Made by a program: the position numbers and the translations under genes
The notes under the pieces: model-generated
Database searches by the model: none
What the model saw: the letters and a program-made list of their open reading frames with translations, nothing else
Told to the model about the DNA's origin: nothing
Assembly: GCA_946406355.1 (NCBI GenBank)
Contig: CAMJKI010000002.1
Location: forward strand, 1-64,000
Source: an uncultured Bacteroidales bacterium
GTDB taxonomy: Bacteria; Bacteroidota; Bacteroidia; Bacteroidales; UBA932
Direction: 5' to 3'
DNA length: 64,000 bases
In this document: positions 18,441 to 29,200 of the stretch, piece by piece
Layout: each line of letters begins with the position of its first letter
Numbering within the stretch: the stretch's first letter is position 1

Positions 18441-20378
18441 CTAACGTCCAAAATAAACCAATAGAACGGAAATATCTGCGGGAGAAACGCCCGATATCCT
18501 GGAAGCCTGAGCAATGGTCTCAGGCTTATACTTTGCCAATTTCTGCCGACATTCGATGGTCAAACCCTGAATTCCGTTGAAGTCGAAACCAGCAGGAATC
18601 TTAATATATTCAAGCCTGTTATTCTTTTCGGCCTGCAATTTCTCGCGCTCAATATACCCTGCATACTTCAAAGAAACCTCCACGGAAGTAATTACGTCAG
18701 GGGAATATGGAGCAAAGCGACGCAGGGGGTCAGGGGGATTAAGCCCCCTGTCAGATGAAACCTGTTGAACAAAAGCGTTAGCATTTGTTCCACGTGGAAC
18801 AAAAAGTAGGAGTTCTGCAAGGGAGAGCTCAGGACGAGAAACCAGATCTACAAGGTGTTTAGACTCGGTAATAGGAGTTGATCCAACCGATTCAAGGTAC
18901 GGATTAATCTCCTCTGGACGAAGCTTAACCTTGTAAGACAAGCCCTCCAGCGCCTTAACATCGGCATATTTTGTCTCGAACTGGTGATAGCGTTCGTCGG
19001 AGGCCAAACCAATCTTATGAGACAATTCGGTAAGACGGAAATCGGCATTGTCCTGCCGTAAAAGGATACGGAACTCGGCCCTGGACGTGAACATCCTATA
19101 AGGTTCGTCCACACCTTTATTAATTAAATCGTCTATAAGCACACCGATATAAGCCTGGTCTCTGTGCAAGACAAACGGCTCTGCCTCCTGCAGCTTCAGA
19201 TGAGCATTAATACCGGCCATAATACCCTGGGCGGCTGCTTCTTCATAACCGGTAGTACCATTAACCTGGCCGGCCAAGAAAAGATTCTCTACCACCTTGG
19301 ACTCCAGGGAATAGTGCAGATACTGCGGATCAAAATAATCATATTCTACCGCATAAGCCGGCTTGAATACCACGGCATTTTCCAAACCCTCAATAGCGTG
19401 CAAGGCTTCCAACTGAACCTCAAGAGGTAGGGAAGAGGAGAAACCCTGGAGGTAGTACTCCGGTGAATTAGAGCCCTCGGGTTCCAGAAACAACTGATGG
19501 GAATCCTTATCGGAGAAAGTTTTTAACTTGTCTTCAATGCTGGGACAGTACCTGGGGCCACGGCCATGAATGCGTCCGGTAAACAGGGGCGAGCGGTCAA
19601 AGCCCGTCTTCAGAATAGCATGTACCTTCTCGTTGGTATGAAGCAGATAGCAATCCATCTGCGCACGGTTACCCTGAACAGCCGAAGGAACATTCAGGAA
19701 AGAAAAGCGCTCCGGATTCTCATCGCCTTTTTGAGGAACCAGGGAGGAAAGGTCCAGCGAACGGATGTCGATTCGGGGCGGGGTGCCGGTTTTCATCCGG
19801 GCGGTGGGGACACCCAAAGAAGCCAGCTGGTCGGAAATCCCATAAGACGCCATCTCCCCGATGCGGCCTCCCTCAAAAGTGTTCTCGCCGATATACATCC
19901 TACCGTTGAGGAAGGTGCCGGCAGTTAAAACAAAGGCCCGAGCGTGGAAAATTGCACCTGTAACAGTACGAACGCCGCAGATTTTGGAATTCTCAAAGAG
20001 AAAACTTGCGGCAAAATCTGCGTAAATACTTAATTTAGAATTACTTAGCAGATAATTTAGCCATGTTCGGGAAAAGAGCTGTTTGTCGCACTGGGCGCGC
20101 GGACTCCACATGGCAGGTCCCTTTGAGCGATTAAGCATCCGGAACTGAAGCGTAGCGGCATCGGTCACCAATCCGGTATAGCCACCCAGCGCATCAATCT
20201 CGCGAACAATCTGACCTTTGGCAATTCCGCCCACCGCCGGGTTGCAGGACATCTTGGCCAGGCCATACAAATCCGGCGTAATGAGTAAAACGGAGGAACC
20301 CATATTAGCGGCAGCCATGGCCGCTTCACAGCCGGCATGACCACCGCCTATAACTATAATATCATAGCTGCCTGTCAT
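18441..20378 (-). CDS. mnmG: tRNA U34 carboxymethylaminomethyl-modification enzyme MnmG (GidA)
   Basis: [93 protein letters not shown]. Confidence 0.97.
   Translation of the reverse strand: MTGSYDIIVIGGGHAGCEAAMAAANMGSSVLLITPDLYGLAKMSCNPAVGGIAKGQIVREIDALGGYTGLVTDAATLQFRMLNRSKGPAMWSPRAQCDKQLFSRTWLNYLLSNSKLSIYADFAASFLFENSKICGVRTVTGAIFHARAFVLTAGTFLNGRMYIGENTFEGGRIGEMASYGISDQLASLGVPTARMKTGTPPRIDIRSLDLSSLVPQKGDENPERFSFLNVPSAVQGNRAQMDCYLLHTNEKVHAILKTGFDRSPLFTGRIHGRGPRYCPSIEDKLKTFSDKDSHQLFLEPEGSNSPEYYLQGFSSSLPLEVQLEALHAIEGLENAVVFKPAYAVEYDYFDPQYLHYSLESKVVENLFLAGQVNGTTGYEEAAAQGIMAGINAHLKLQEAEPFVLHRDQAYIGVLIDDLINKGVDEPYRMFTSRAEFRILLRQDNADFRLTELSHKIGLASDERYHQFETKYADVKALEGLSYKVKLRPEEINPYLESVGSTPITESKHLVDLVSRPELSLAELLLFVPRGTNANAFVQQVSSDRGLNPPDPLRRFAPYSPDVITSVEVSLKYAGYIEREKLQAEKNNRLEYIKIPAGFDFNGIQGLTIECRQKLAKYKPETIAQASRISGVSPADISVLLVYFGR
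18703..18803 (-). repeat. Apparent in-frame insertion within mnmG carrying parS plus a G/C hairpin
   Basis: Coding segment [34 protein letters not shown] lies between '..[10 protein letters not shown]' and '[15 protein letters not shown]', where E. coli MnmG has a spacer of about 16 aa. Contains CAGGGGG-N6-CCCCCTG at 18731-18750. Confidence 0.55.
18784..18803. promoter_or_regulatory. parS: parS-like palindrome inside mnmG
   Basis: TTTGTTCCACGTGGAACAAA, perfect 20-bp palindrome. Confidence 0.72.
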
Positions 20379-20794
20379 ACAAGCTCACGAAGGGACAGAT
20401 AATAATTCTCCTTGGAACGCATGGTAGCAATATCGGCCTTGCTATGGTCGTCGTATCCAATAAGGTGCAGCAGGCCATGAACAATTACCCGATTCAATTC
20501 ATCGGCAAACTCGGTTCCATAGGTAATGGCATTTTCCCGGACGGAATCAATGGAAATGAACAGATCTCCGGAAAGACGGTCTCCTACACAATAGTCGAAG
20601 GTGATAATATCCGTGAAGTAGTCGTGCTGAAGATACTTCATATTCACGTCCAGGATATAATTGTCGGAACAAAAGATAACAGACACATCGCCAAGCCGGC
20701 GGATCTCACTCTCGGCAACCAGCTTTAGCCAGCGGGAAGTTCGGCGCTTCTCGGGATAGGAGAACTTGATATCTTCGGTAAAATAGGAAACCAT
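20375..20794 (-). CDS. ybeY: Endoribonuclease YbeY
   Basis: [38 protein letters not shown] (H3xH5xH). Start MVSYF at 20794. Confidence 0.94.
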   Translation of the reverse strand: MVSYFTEDIKFSYPEKRRTSRWLKLVAESEIRRLGDVSVIFCSDNYILDVNMKYLQHDYFTDIITFDYCVGDRLSGDLFISIDSVRENAITYGTEFADELNRVIVHGLLHLIGYDDHSKADIATMRSKENYYLSLRELV

Positions 20795-20810
20795 AGCCAA
20801 AATATTTATG

Positions 20811-20827
20811 CAAAATTAGTAAATTTG
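20811..20827. promoter_or_regulatory. Back-to-back -7 boxes for ybeY (-) and hflX (+)
   Basis: TAATTTTG on minus (20811-20818) and TAAATTTG on plus (20820-20827), 1 bp apart. Confidence 0.55.
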
Positions 20828-20833
20828 CGTGAT

Positions 20834-22018
20834 ATGAGCGAATTCAAGACAAATAAAGCCGTATTCGTGGGCGTCATCCTGGAGAAAGGAGCCGAGCGTA
20901 AGGTGCAGGAGTACCTGGACGAACTGGCGTTTCTGGCCGAAACGGCCGGCGCCATTCCCGACAAGATGTTCACCCAGCGGCTGGACCGGCCGGACAAGGC
21001 CACCTATATCGGCCCTGGCAAACTGGAGGAAATCAAGGAATATTGCCAGGAAAACGAGATGGAGTACGTTATTTTTGACGATGAACTCACGGGCATGCAA
21101 CAGCGCAATATCGAGAAGGTGATTGCATGCAGCGACGTAATAGACCGTACCAGCCTTATCCTGGAAATCTTTGCCCAGCGAGCCAAAACCTCCTATGCCA
21201 AAATGCAGGTGGAGCTGGCCCACTATAATTATATGCTGCCACGCCTGGCGGGCATGTGGACGCACCTGGAGCGACAGCGCGGCGGCATGGGAACCCGCGG
21301 CGGTATGGGTGAAACCCAGATAGAGATTGACCGCCGGATTGTGAAGCAGCGCATTTCCAAGCTGAAGGAGGACCTCAAAAAGGTGGACAAGCAGATGGCC
21401 ACCCAAAGGAGCAACCGGGGCTCACTGGTGCGGCTGGCCCTGGTGGGCTATACCAATGTGGGAAAAAGCACGCTAATGAACCTCCTGGCCAAGAGCGACG
21501 TATTTGCCGAAAACAAGCTGTTTGCTACGCTGGACACCACCGTGCGCAAGGTGGTCATAGAGAATGTGCCTTTCCTGCTGAGTGACACTGTGGGCTTTAT
21601 CCGCAAGTTGCCCACCCAGCTGGTAGAGGCCTTCAAGAGCACCCTGGACGAGGTTCGCGAGGCCGATGTGCTGGTGCACGTGGTAGACATCTCCCATCCC
21701 GGATTCGAGGAGCAGATGGAGGTGGTGGAAAGGACGCTGCGGGAAATTGGCGCAGCGGGCAAACCCGTGTATGTAGTATTCAATAAAGTGGATGCTTACA
21801 CTTATGAACCCTACGACGAGTTCTCCCTGGAGCCTCCCAAGCCCATCAACCGCACCTTGGAGGAGCTCAAAAACAGCTGGATTGCCGAGGAAAAGACGCC
21901 CTGCATCTTCATTTCGGCCAAGGAGAAAATCGGCATGGAAAAACTCCGCAACGACCTGTATAAGATTGTTGCAGAGATGCATGCCGGCCGGTACCCGTTC
22001 AACAACTTTTTGTGGTAA
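20834..22018 (+). CDS. hflX: GTPase HflX
   Basis: GPGKLEEIKEY, FDDELTGMQQRNIEK, RGGMGTRGGMGETQIEIDRR, VGYTNVGKSTLMN. Start MSEFKTNK. Confidence 0.96.
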   Translation: MSEFKTNKAVFVGVILEKGAERKVQEYLDELAFLAETAGAIPDKMFTQRLDRPDKATYIGPGKLEEIKEYCQENEMEYVIFDDELTGMQQRNIEKVIACSDVIDRTSLILEIFAQRAKTSYAKMQVELAHYNYMLPRLAGMWTHLERQRGGMGTRGGMGETQIEIDRRIVKQRISKLKEDLKKVDKQMATQRSNRGSLVRLALVGYTNVGKSTLMNLLAKSDVFAENKLFATLDTTVRKVVIENVPFLLSDTVGFIRKLPTQLVEAFKSTLDEVREADVLVHVVDISHPGFEEQMEVVERTLREIGAAGKPVYVVFNKVDAYTYEPYDEFSLEPPKPINRTLEELKNSWIAEEKTPCIFISAKEKIGMEKLRNDLYKIVAEMHAGRYPFNNFLW

Positions 22019-22072
22019 TTGGGCCTTGTTTGAATTAATATTCAACTATTTTCGTCAAAATTAGCATTTTTT

Positions 22073-22105
22073 CGAGCGCTTTTATTTTGTAAGGAAAAGC
22101 GCTCG
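22073..22105. terminator. Perfect 11-bp stem hairpin downstream of hflX / upstream of susC
   Basis: CGAGCGCTTTT-N11-AAAAGCGCTCG. Confidence 0.5.
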
Positions 22106-22329
22106 TAATTTTACGGATTATAAGCAACCAGCGCACCCAAAACCCCTAAAAATAACGAACGGCGTGAATAATTATACTATATTATATATATGAATCCCGC
22201 TCGGGAATTTGCATAATTAAAATTTCTTTCCAATCTTTGCAGCCTATTCCGTTTAACAGACGGGGTTTTGTCGTTTTATTCGACGTAGAGTATTTGTATC
22301 AATATTTATGTTTAACTAATGTCTTGCTT

Positions 22330-25300
22330 ATGAAAAAGTTCAAGATTTTTCTCTCGGCAGTGGCAGTTTTAGCAATGTCCTTCACGGCAGCGGCACAGAA
22401 CATCAATGTGTCCGGTAAAGTGACGGATGCGGCTGGTGAACCCATCGTGGGCGCCAATGTGGTGCTCGCCGGTTCCTCCACCACCTATGCCCTGACCGAT
22501 GTCTCCGGCGCTTATAAAATCAGTGTTCCGCGCAATGGAACCCTGGACGTAAGCTGCCTGGGTTACCAGAGTGTTTCTGTTCCCGTAAACGGACAGACCA
22601 CCCTGAACATTGTCCTCCAGGACGATACACAGATGCTGGATGAGACCATCGTGGTGGCATTCGGTACTTCCACCAAGGAAGCTTTTACCGGAGCGGCCAA
22701 GGTGATCGGCGACGAAAAGTTGCAGCGCTCCACCGTAACGGAAGTTACCAGCGCATTAGCCGGTCAGGTGGCTGGTGTACAGCTCACCTCTTCCAACGGT
22801 GCCCCTGGTTCCAAGCCTACCCTCCGTATCCGCGGTATCAGCTCCATTTCTGCCGGCAACGATCCTCTGATCATTGTGGACGGCGCCCCCTTCGGCGGTG
22901 ATTTGAACAATATCAACCCGGCCGATATCGAGAGCATGACCGTGCAGAAGGATGCTGCTTCCAACGCCCTCTATGGTGCCCGTGGTGCCAACGGTGTTAT
23001 CATGATTACCACCAAGAGAGCCAAGCAGTCGGACGCCATTGTTACGCTGGACGCCAAAGTTGGTGTTAACACCAAGGGCCTGCAGAACTACGTAACCTTC
23101 CGCGATCCCGCCGCTTACTACGAGATGCACTACCAGTCTCTGTACAATTATTATGTAGACAAGAAGGGTGACTCTGCCGCTATGGCCTACCGCCATGCCA
23201 ACGAAGTGCTTACCGGTTCTTCTTCCAGCGGCGGTCTGGGTTATCTGGTGTACAGCGTTCCCGACGGACAGTATCTCATTGGTTCCAATGGCAAACTGAA
23301 CCCGAACGCCACCCTGGGCAACCACATCACCTACAAGGGCGAAGATTATCTGGTTACCCCCGATAACTGGGACGACTACGCATACCGTACCGGCATCCGT
23401 CAGGAATACAACGTTTCCGTATCGGCCGGCGGTCCCAAGAGTTCCTTCTATGCCGCTGTCGGTTACCTGGACAACCAGGGTATCACCAAAGCTTCCGACA
23501 TGCAGCGTATGACCGGCCGTCTGCGCGCCGACTACCAGGCCAAGAGCTGGCTCAAGGTTGGTGCCAACATCGGTCTCACCCACTTCAACTTCAATTCGCT
23601 GGGCAACAACGGTTCCAGCAACTCCACCGGTAACATCTGGGCCTTCACTTCCCAGCTGGCTCCTATCTATCCCCTGTGGATCAGAAACGGAGACGGCTCC
23701 ATCAAGAAAGACTCCAACGGTTTTGAAATGATGGACTACGGTTCCAAGCTGAACGCCGGTCTCACCCGTACTTACCTGGGAGACTCCAACGCCCTTATGG
23801 ACAGCTACCTGAACACCCGTAACCAGGAAGGCAACTCCGTGAGCGCTAACGGTTTCGTGGATATTGACATCCTGCGGGGCCTCAAGCTCACCATCAACGG
23901 TACCGGTTATGTAGATGAAACCCGTTCCAAGTATGTGTACAACCCGTACTATGGCCAGTTCGACTCTACCGGTGGTACCGTAGAAGTGGAGCACAGCCGT
24001 TACATCACCTACAACCTGCAGCAAATCCTCAACTACAATACCGAATTTGCAAACCGTTTCCACCTGGGTGCCATGCTCGGTCATGAGTATTATAATTCCA
24101 GAAGCTACAATCTCTGGGGCTCCAAGTCCAAGATGTTCGACCAGAGCAACACCGAACTCAGCGGTGCGGTTGTAGACGGTAAGAATGCCGGTTCCTCCCT
24201 CTCCGAGTACAACAACGAAGGTTTCTTCGCCCGTGTACTGTTCGACGACAACAATACCTTCTTCCTGAACGCCTCCGTGCGTCGCGACGCTTCTTCCCGC
24301 TTCGCTCCGGAAAAGCGCTGGGGTACCTTCTGGGCCCTGGGTGCCGCCTGGATCATCTCCAAGGAAAGCTGGTTCAACGCCCCCTGGATTGATGAACTCA
24401 AGTTCAAGGCTTCCATCGGCTCGCAGGGTAACGACAACATCGGTTCCTACCGTTATACCGATACCTACGATATCGTTAACTCCGACGGCGAAGTAGCTAC
24501 CTCCTTCTCCACGAAGGGTAACCGCGACATCACTTGGGAAACCAACACCAACTTCAATGCCGGTATTGAGTTCTCCCTCTTCAACCGTGTGTCCGGTAGC
24601 ATCGACTACTTCTCCCGTAAGACCACCGACATGCTGTTCTCCTTCCCTGTGGCACCGTCCCTGGGTTACAGCTCCTATTATGCCAACGTTGGTGATATGA
24701 ACAACCGCGGTATTGAGGTGGACCTGAGCGTTAATATTATCAACAAGAAGAACTTCCGTTGGGATGTTAACGGTAACCTCACCTATTTCAAGAACAAGAT
24801 TACCATGCTGCACGACGAAAAGAAAACCACCCGTGCCTATGACATGAATGGTAATCTTACCGAAGGTTACTCCTCCGGTTCCCAGTTCGTGGGAGAAGGT
24901 GCTTCCCTCTACAGCTGGTACGTTAGAGAATATGCCGGCGTAGATCCCGAAACCGGTGAATCCCTCTGGTATAAGATCCAGTGGAAGACGGACGAGGACG
25001 GCAACGAGATCAAGGACGAGAACGACCATCCCATCTTTGACGGTGTTACCACCACCAAGGCCTATGCCGATGCCTCCCAGTTCATCAACAACAAGTCTGG
25101 TATGGCTCCCGTCTATGGCGGCTTCGGTACCAGCCTGGAACTCTATGGTGTAGACTTCTCCATCAACTTCAGCTATCAGCTGGGCGGCTGGCGTTACGAC
25201 AGCCAGTATGCCTCCTTCATGGCTTCTGCTGCCGGTTCCAACATCGGCTACAACTACCATGTAGACCTCCTGAAGTCCTGGACCAAGGAGAATCCCAATA

Positions 25301-25593
25301 CCGACGTTCCCCGTTTCCAGTACGGTGACACCTATTCTGCCGGTACTTCTACCCGCTTCCTTACGAAAGCCAGCTATCTGAACATCGAGAACGTGAACCT
25401 GGGTTACACCTTCCCGGCCAAGCTCACCCAGAAGGTGAAGATCTCTTCCCTGAGAATTTACGTGGCCGCCGAAAACCTGGGTTACTGGTCTGTGCGTACG
25501 GGCTTCGACCCTCGTCAGGGTTACTCCGCCGCCGATGCTTCTTCCTACTCCCCGATGAGAACTATCTCGGGTGGTATCACTGTTAAATTCTAA
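22330..25593 (+). CDS. SusC/RagA family TonB-linked outer membrane protein
   Basis: Carboxypeptidase-D-like repeat (INVSGKVTDAAGEPIVGANVVL), plug (RIRGISSISAGNDPLIIVDGAPFGGDLNNINPADIESMTVQKDAASNALYGARGANGVIMITTK), C-terminal ISGGITVKF. Confidence 0.96.
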   Translation: MKKFKIFLSAVAVLAMSFTAAAQNINVSGKVTDAAGEPIVGANVVLAGSSTTYALTDVSGAYKISVPRNGTLDVSCLGYQSVSVPVNGQTTLNIVLQDDTQMLDETIVVAFGTSTKEAFTGAAKVIGDEKLQRSTVTEVTSALAGQVAGVQLTSSNGAPGSKPTLRIRGISSISAGNDPLIIVDGAPFGGDLNNINPADIESMTVQKDAASNALYGARGANGVIMITTKRAKQSDAIVTLDAKVGVNTKGLQNYVTFRDPAAYYEMHYQSLYNYYVDKKGDSAAMAYRHANEVLTGSSSSGGLGYLVYSVPDGQYLIGSNGKLNPNATLGNHITYKGEDYLVTPDNWDDYAYRTGIRQEYNVSVSAGGPKSSFYAAVGYLDNQGITKASDMQRMTGRLRADYQAKSWLKVGANIGLTHFNFNSLGNNGSSNSTGNIWAFTSQLAPIYPLWIRNGDGSIKKDSNGFEMMDYGSKLNAGLTRTYLGDSNALMDSYLNTRNQEGNSVSANGFVDIDILRGLKLTINGTGYVDETRSKYVYNPYYGQFDSTGGTVEVEHSRYITYNLQQILNYNTEFANRFHLGAMLGHEYYNSRSYNLWGSKSKMFDQSNTELSGAVVDGKNAGSSLSEYNNEGFFARVLFDDNNTFFLNASVRRDASSRFAPEKRWGTFWALGAAWIISKESWFNAPWIDELKFKASIGSQGNDNIGSYRYTDTYDIVNSDGEVATSFSTKGNRDITWETNTNFNAGIEFSLFNRVSGSIDYFSRKTTDMLFSFPVAPSLGYSSYYANVGDMNNRGIEVDLSVNIINKKNFRWDVNGNLTYFKNKITMLHDEKKTTRAYDMNGNLTEGYSSGSQFVGEGASLYSWYVREYAGVDPETGESLWYKIQWKTDEDGNEIKDENDHPIFDGVTTTKAYADASQFINNKSGMAPVYGGFGTSLELYGVDFSINFSYQLGGWRYDSQYASFMASAAGSNIGYNYHVDLLKSWTKENPNTDVPRFQYGDTYSAGTSTRFLTKASYLNIENVNLGYTFPAKLTQKVKISSLRIYVAAENLGYWSVRTGFDPRQGYSAADASSYSPMRTISGGITVKF

Positions 25594-25605
25594 TCCGACA
25601 CGAAT

Positions 25606-27189
25606 ATGAAAAACATACTTAAATTCGTTTCTGTCGCGGTCCTTGCTTCTGTTGTTCTCAACGCCTGCATCAAGGAAACATTCCCGATGAGCTCCACAGC
25701 CACCACCGAGCAGGTAAGTTCTTCTGCATCGGCTCTTGAAGCTTCCGTAAACGGTATTCCCGCCCAGATGTCCCAGGGTTACCTGGTATATGGCAGCCAG
25801 ACTTACGAGAACGATATGGCCTATCCGCTGTACATGATTACTTTCGCCGAGATGACCGGTGAAATGTACGCCGTGGGCGATGCAGGCTATGATCACTATC
25901 AGAACGCCAGCACCTGCCTCAGTTATGGTCCTACCGCCGCTCGCCAGAGCTATGTTCCCTGGAGAACCATGTATATGTTCGTCAAGAGCGCCAACGATGT
26001 AATCGGTGCCATTAACGAAGAGACCGCATCCGAGGCTCAGCTCGCCTATAAGGGCATGGCTTATGCCTACCGTGCTTTCTGCTACTTCATGCTCACCAGC
26101 ATGTACGAACCCGTGGAAAACAAATACACCGATGTTTCCAAGGTTAAAGGTCTTACCGTTCCTATCGTGACCGAAGAGACTACCGAAGAACAGGCCAAGA
26201 AGAACCCCCGCGCTTCGCATGCCGAAATGATTTCCTTCATCCTGAGCGATTTGGACAACGCCGAGAAGTACCTGGCCAACAGCACCTCTTCCAACAAGAT
26301 GTTCCCTTCCCTTGCCGTTGCATACGGCATTCGCGCCAAAGTGCTCATGCTGGACGGCAAGTATGCCGAAGCAGAGAAGTATGCCCGTCAGGCTATCACC
26401 GCCTCCGGTTGCCGCCCGCTCACCCAGGCCGAATGGGAAGATCCCAAGACCGGTTTCAATACCGCCAACGACGCCTGGATGTGGTATACCACCTATTCCG
26501 CCGAAAACATGGGTAACCTGTGCAACTTCACCGGCTGGATGGCCGCTGAGGCCGACTGGGGCTATGCTTCCCTTACCGTTCCCGGCATTGACAAGGCCCT
26601 GTATGAACGCATCCCCGACACGGACTTCCGCAAACATTCCTGGGTAGATCCTGAAAAGATGGATTATTACAAGTACCAGACTGTCCGCGATGCCGACTGG
26701 TTCGAAGAACTGCCGGATTACACCTCCCTTAAGTTCCGCTGCGTTGGCGGTGACTTTGAGACCTACAGCGTAGGTGGCGTGTGCGACGTTCCCATGATGC
26801 GCGTAGAGGAAATGTACTACATTGAGGCCGAGGCAAAGGCTCACCAGAATCTGTCCGCTGGCGTTGAGGCCATGGTCAACTTCGTGAAGACTTACCGCGA
26901 TCCCGAGTACAACTTCCGCGCTGCAAGCTTCGACGAGTTTGCCGACGAATATGTTTACCAGAAAAAGGTTGAGTTCTGGGGAGAAGGTATCTCCTTCCAC
27001 GACATCAAGCGCCTCAAGACTGGTGTTTACCAGGGTTACGAAGGCACTAACGCTCCCGGTACCAACTTCGCTATCAACTGTGACGGCATTAAGCCTAACA
27101 TGAACTTCTGCATCCCTACCTCCGAGGTTGAGAACAATACTGCTCTCGAGGGATTCAACAACCCCGACCCCTCCGGTACTGTTAAATAA
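25606..27189 (+). CDS. SusD/RagB family lipoprotein
   Basis: Lipobox LNAC; TPR-like core 'YKGMAYAYRAFCYFMLT'; 'RVEEMYYIEAEAKAH'; C-terminal 'EFWGEGISFHDIKRL'; directly follows SusC. Confidence 0.93.
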   Translation: MKNILKFVSVAVLASVVLNACIKETFPMSSTATTEQVSSSASALEASVNGIPAQMSQGYLVYGSQTYENDMAYPLYMITFAEMTGEMYAVGDAGYDHYQNASTCLSYGPTAARQSYVPWRTMYMFVKSANDVIGAINEETASEAQLAYKGMAYAYRAFCYFMLTSMYEPVENKYTDVSKVKGLTVPIVTEETTEEQAKKNPRASHAEMISFILSDLDNAEKYLANSTSSNKMFPSLAVAYGIRAKVLMLDGKYAEAEKYARQAITASGCRPLTQAEWEDPKTGFNTANDAWMWYTTYSAENMGNLCNFTGWMAAEADWGYASLTVPGIDKALYERIPDTDFRKHSWVDPEKMDYYKYQTVRDADWFEELPDYTSLKFRCVGGDFETYSVGGVCDVPMMRVEEMYYIEAEAKAHQNLSAGVEAMVNFVKTYRDPEYNFRAASFDEFADEYVYQKKVEFWGEGISFHDIKRLKTGVYQGYEGTNAPGTNFAINCDGIKPNMNFCIPTSEVENNTALEGFNNPDPSGTVK

Positions 27190-27208
27190 TTAGAAAAAAT
27201 CGCGCAAT

Positions 27209-29134
27209 ATGAAATACTTAAAGAATTACTTGTTCGCCCTTACAGTGGCCGCCCTTACCTTGGCCGCCTGCGACAAGACCGTGGTTCCGGAGTATGTAAA
27301 GGCCGATCCTACCACCAATGAGCAGGTCTTCTTCCCCTCCTCTGTCGGCGATAAAATCAAAATGGCAGACGGAGAGACCTCTTTCACCATTCCCATCCAG
27401 CGCGGTACCGCCAACCTGGAAGCTATTGATGTGGCAATTGCCGCTTCCGGAGAGGGTATAGAGTACTTTACCGTTCCCGGTACCGTCTCCTTCGCTTCCA
27501 ATGCCAAAACCGCCAACCTTACCATCAAGGTAACGGATCCGGTAGCCCTGGGAAAGAATAACTTCTACCCCATCACCCTCACTATTGCCGACGAGTCCAT
27601 GACCACTCCTTATGGCCGTAACAGCATTACTTTCACCGCCGGTATCGAACTGCCCTGGATTAAGTTCGACAGCGGTATCTACTACAGCTTCTGGAACGAC
27701 GTAGAATTGGAAAGAACCGTAGAGTATCAGCAGATTTCCAGCAACATGCGTTATTGCCGTATCCAGGATTTCTGGGACGACGAAGACAATCCCATGGATA
27801 TTTTCTGGTACTGGGACACCGAAACCGACTACTGCTTCTTCCTTCCCACCGTCATGGAACCCTACGACGGAGCCAACAACTGCGTGATGTCCGACATGGC
27901 CAGTTTCTATACCAAATATAAGGACTGGGAAGGCGATGTGGGCAAGATTGGTAGCGATGAATGGTTCGCCTGGGCCGGCCCCTGGATGGCCAGCCGCGGT
28001 GACATTCCTTACTACGACGGTAACGGAACCTTCCACCTGGCCGACTGGTTCTATATCGCAAGTGCCGAAGACGGCGTTCCCACGGGACGTGGCTGGCAGT
28101 TCGGCGGCGACGGCGACTGGTTCAAGGGCAACAGCTTCGGGGACTATACCCTGGAAGTTACCTATGCCGGCATGTTCGTAACCCCTAAGAGCGATGCTTA
28201 CCCGGTCATCAACTTCGCCTCCACCAAGGCAAGTGCCAAGTATTTTGATACCGTGAAGTACCTCATCGCCCCGCAGGGCACCGATCCCGCAGAGATTGAG
28301 GCTATCATCGTTGCCGAAGCATCGGAAGAGATTGGAACCATCACGCTCGAAAACATGGCGGCTTCCATCCAGCCGGAACTTGAACCTGGCAAATATGTGC
28401 TCGTCGCCATTCCTTACGTTAAAGGCGACAAGAATGACAAGGGAGAATCCAACGAATACAAGACCCTCTTCACAGCCGTGCTGAACTTTACCTTCACCGG
28501 CCTTACCGGAGAAAATACCAGTCTTGTTGAAGGTGCCTACTCCATGAGTTATGGCAGTAACTTCTCCAACACCTTCAACGTTATCGGTACGGATGATCCC
28601 ACTCTGTTCTTTGTAGAGAACCTTGGCATTCCCAACGGAACCCTGTGGTATGCCGAATACGATCCGGACGCCCTTACCCTTACCCTCGATGGCTATGAGT
28701 ATGGCTACGAATCTTATGGAAACCAGTTTGGAAAATACTATGGTTACTTCAACACCGAGAAGACCCAGGTATATGCTCTCTGCGTGTATGCCGATGAGGA
28801 AAGCACAGGCAACGACGAACTGGTCTTCCGTGTAGACAAGGGAAGCCGTGAACTGACCATGATCGAGCAAGATTTCACCGTTGAGGTGTATCTCCTTGAG
28901 GATGGCAGTCTGCTGGGCTACTACAACGCTTTCCCTGCAGGAAATCCTGTAGTGAAGGCTGCCGATACCGCAGCGGCTCCTGCAAGGCGGAATTTCAGCA
29001 TGGCCTCCGGTTTCAACTCCAGGCCCTACCGCGGCGGAACCATTCTGCACAAGAACGACAACAGGAAGAGTTCCCGCATTGTCCGCTCTAAAAAAGGTGA
29101 CCTCCTTCAGGGTAATTTTGTAGAAACTCTGTAA
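27209..29134 (+). CDS. Surface lipoprotein with Calx-beta-like N-terminal domain (SusCD accessory)
   Basis: Lipobox LAAC; 'IDVAIAASGEGIEYFTVPGTVSFASNAKTANLTIKVTD'; co-directional with susCD, 19-bp gap. Confidence 0.65.
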   Translation: MKYLKNYLFALTVAALTLAACDKTVVPEYVKADPTTNEQVFFPSSVGDKIKMADGETSFTIPIQRGTANLEAIDVAIAASGEGIEYFTVPGTVSFASNAKTANLTIKVTDPVALGKNNFYPITLTIADESMTTPYGRNSITFTAGIELPWIKFDSGIYYSFWNDVELERTVEYQQISSNMRYCRIQDFWDDEDNPMDIFWYWDTETDYCFFLPTVMEPYDGANNCVMSDMASFYTKYKDWEGDVGKIGSDEWFAWAGPWMASRGDIPYYDGNGTFHLADWFYIASAEDGVPTGRGWQFGGDGDWFKGNSFGDYTLEVTYAGMFVTPKSDAYPVINFASTKASAKYFDTVKYLIAPQGTDPAEIEAIIVAEASEEIGTITLENMAASIQPELEPGKYVLVAIPYVKGDKNDKGESNEYKTLFTAVLNFTFTGLTGENTSLVEGAYSMSYGSNFSNTFNVIGTDDPTLFFVENLGIPNGTLWYAEYDPDALTLTLDGYEYGYESYGNQFGKYYGYFNTEKTQVYALCVYADEESTGNDELVFRVDKGSRELTMIEQDFTVEVYLLEDGSLLGYYNAFPAGNPVVKAADTAAAPARRNFSMASGFNSRPYRGGTILHKNDNRKSSRIVRSKKGDLLQGNFVETL

Positions 29135-29152
29135 TAATCCAGTATCTTACTT

Positions 29153-29183
29153 AAGGGCGGCCCGCAAACAGGACCGCCCTTTG
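29153..29183 (+). terminator. Intrinsic terminator/attenuator between accessory lipoprotein genes
   Basis: AAGGGCGG-c-CC...GG-a-CCGCCCTTT. Confidence 0.6.
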
Positions 29184-29200
29184 TCTCTAAAAAGCATTTT

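Noticed and set aside
22106-22329. tRNA or known ncRNA in the long susC leader
   Set aside because: No cloverleaf or recognisable conserved RNA motif found by eye; only weak hairpins.
22756-27000. 1414-aa minus-strand ORF opposite susC/susD
   Set aside because: Lies antisense to two clear SusC/SusD genes; Gly/Val/His-rich shadow sequence with no recognisable domain. Codon-bias artefact.
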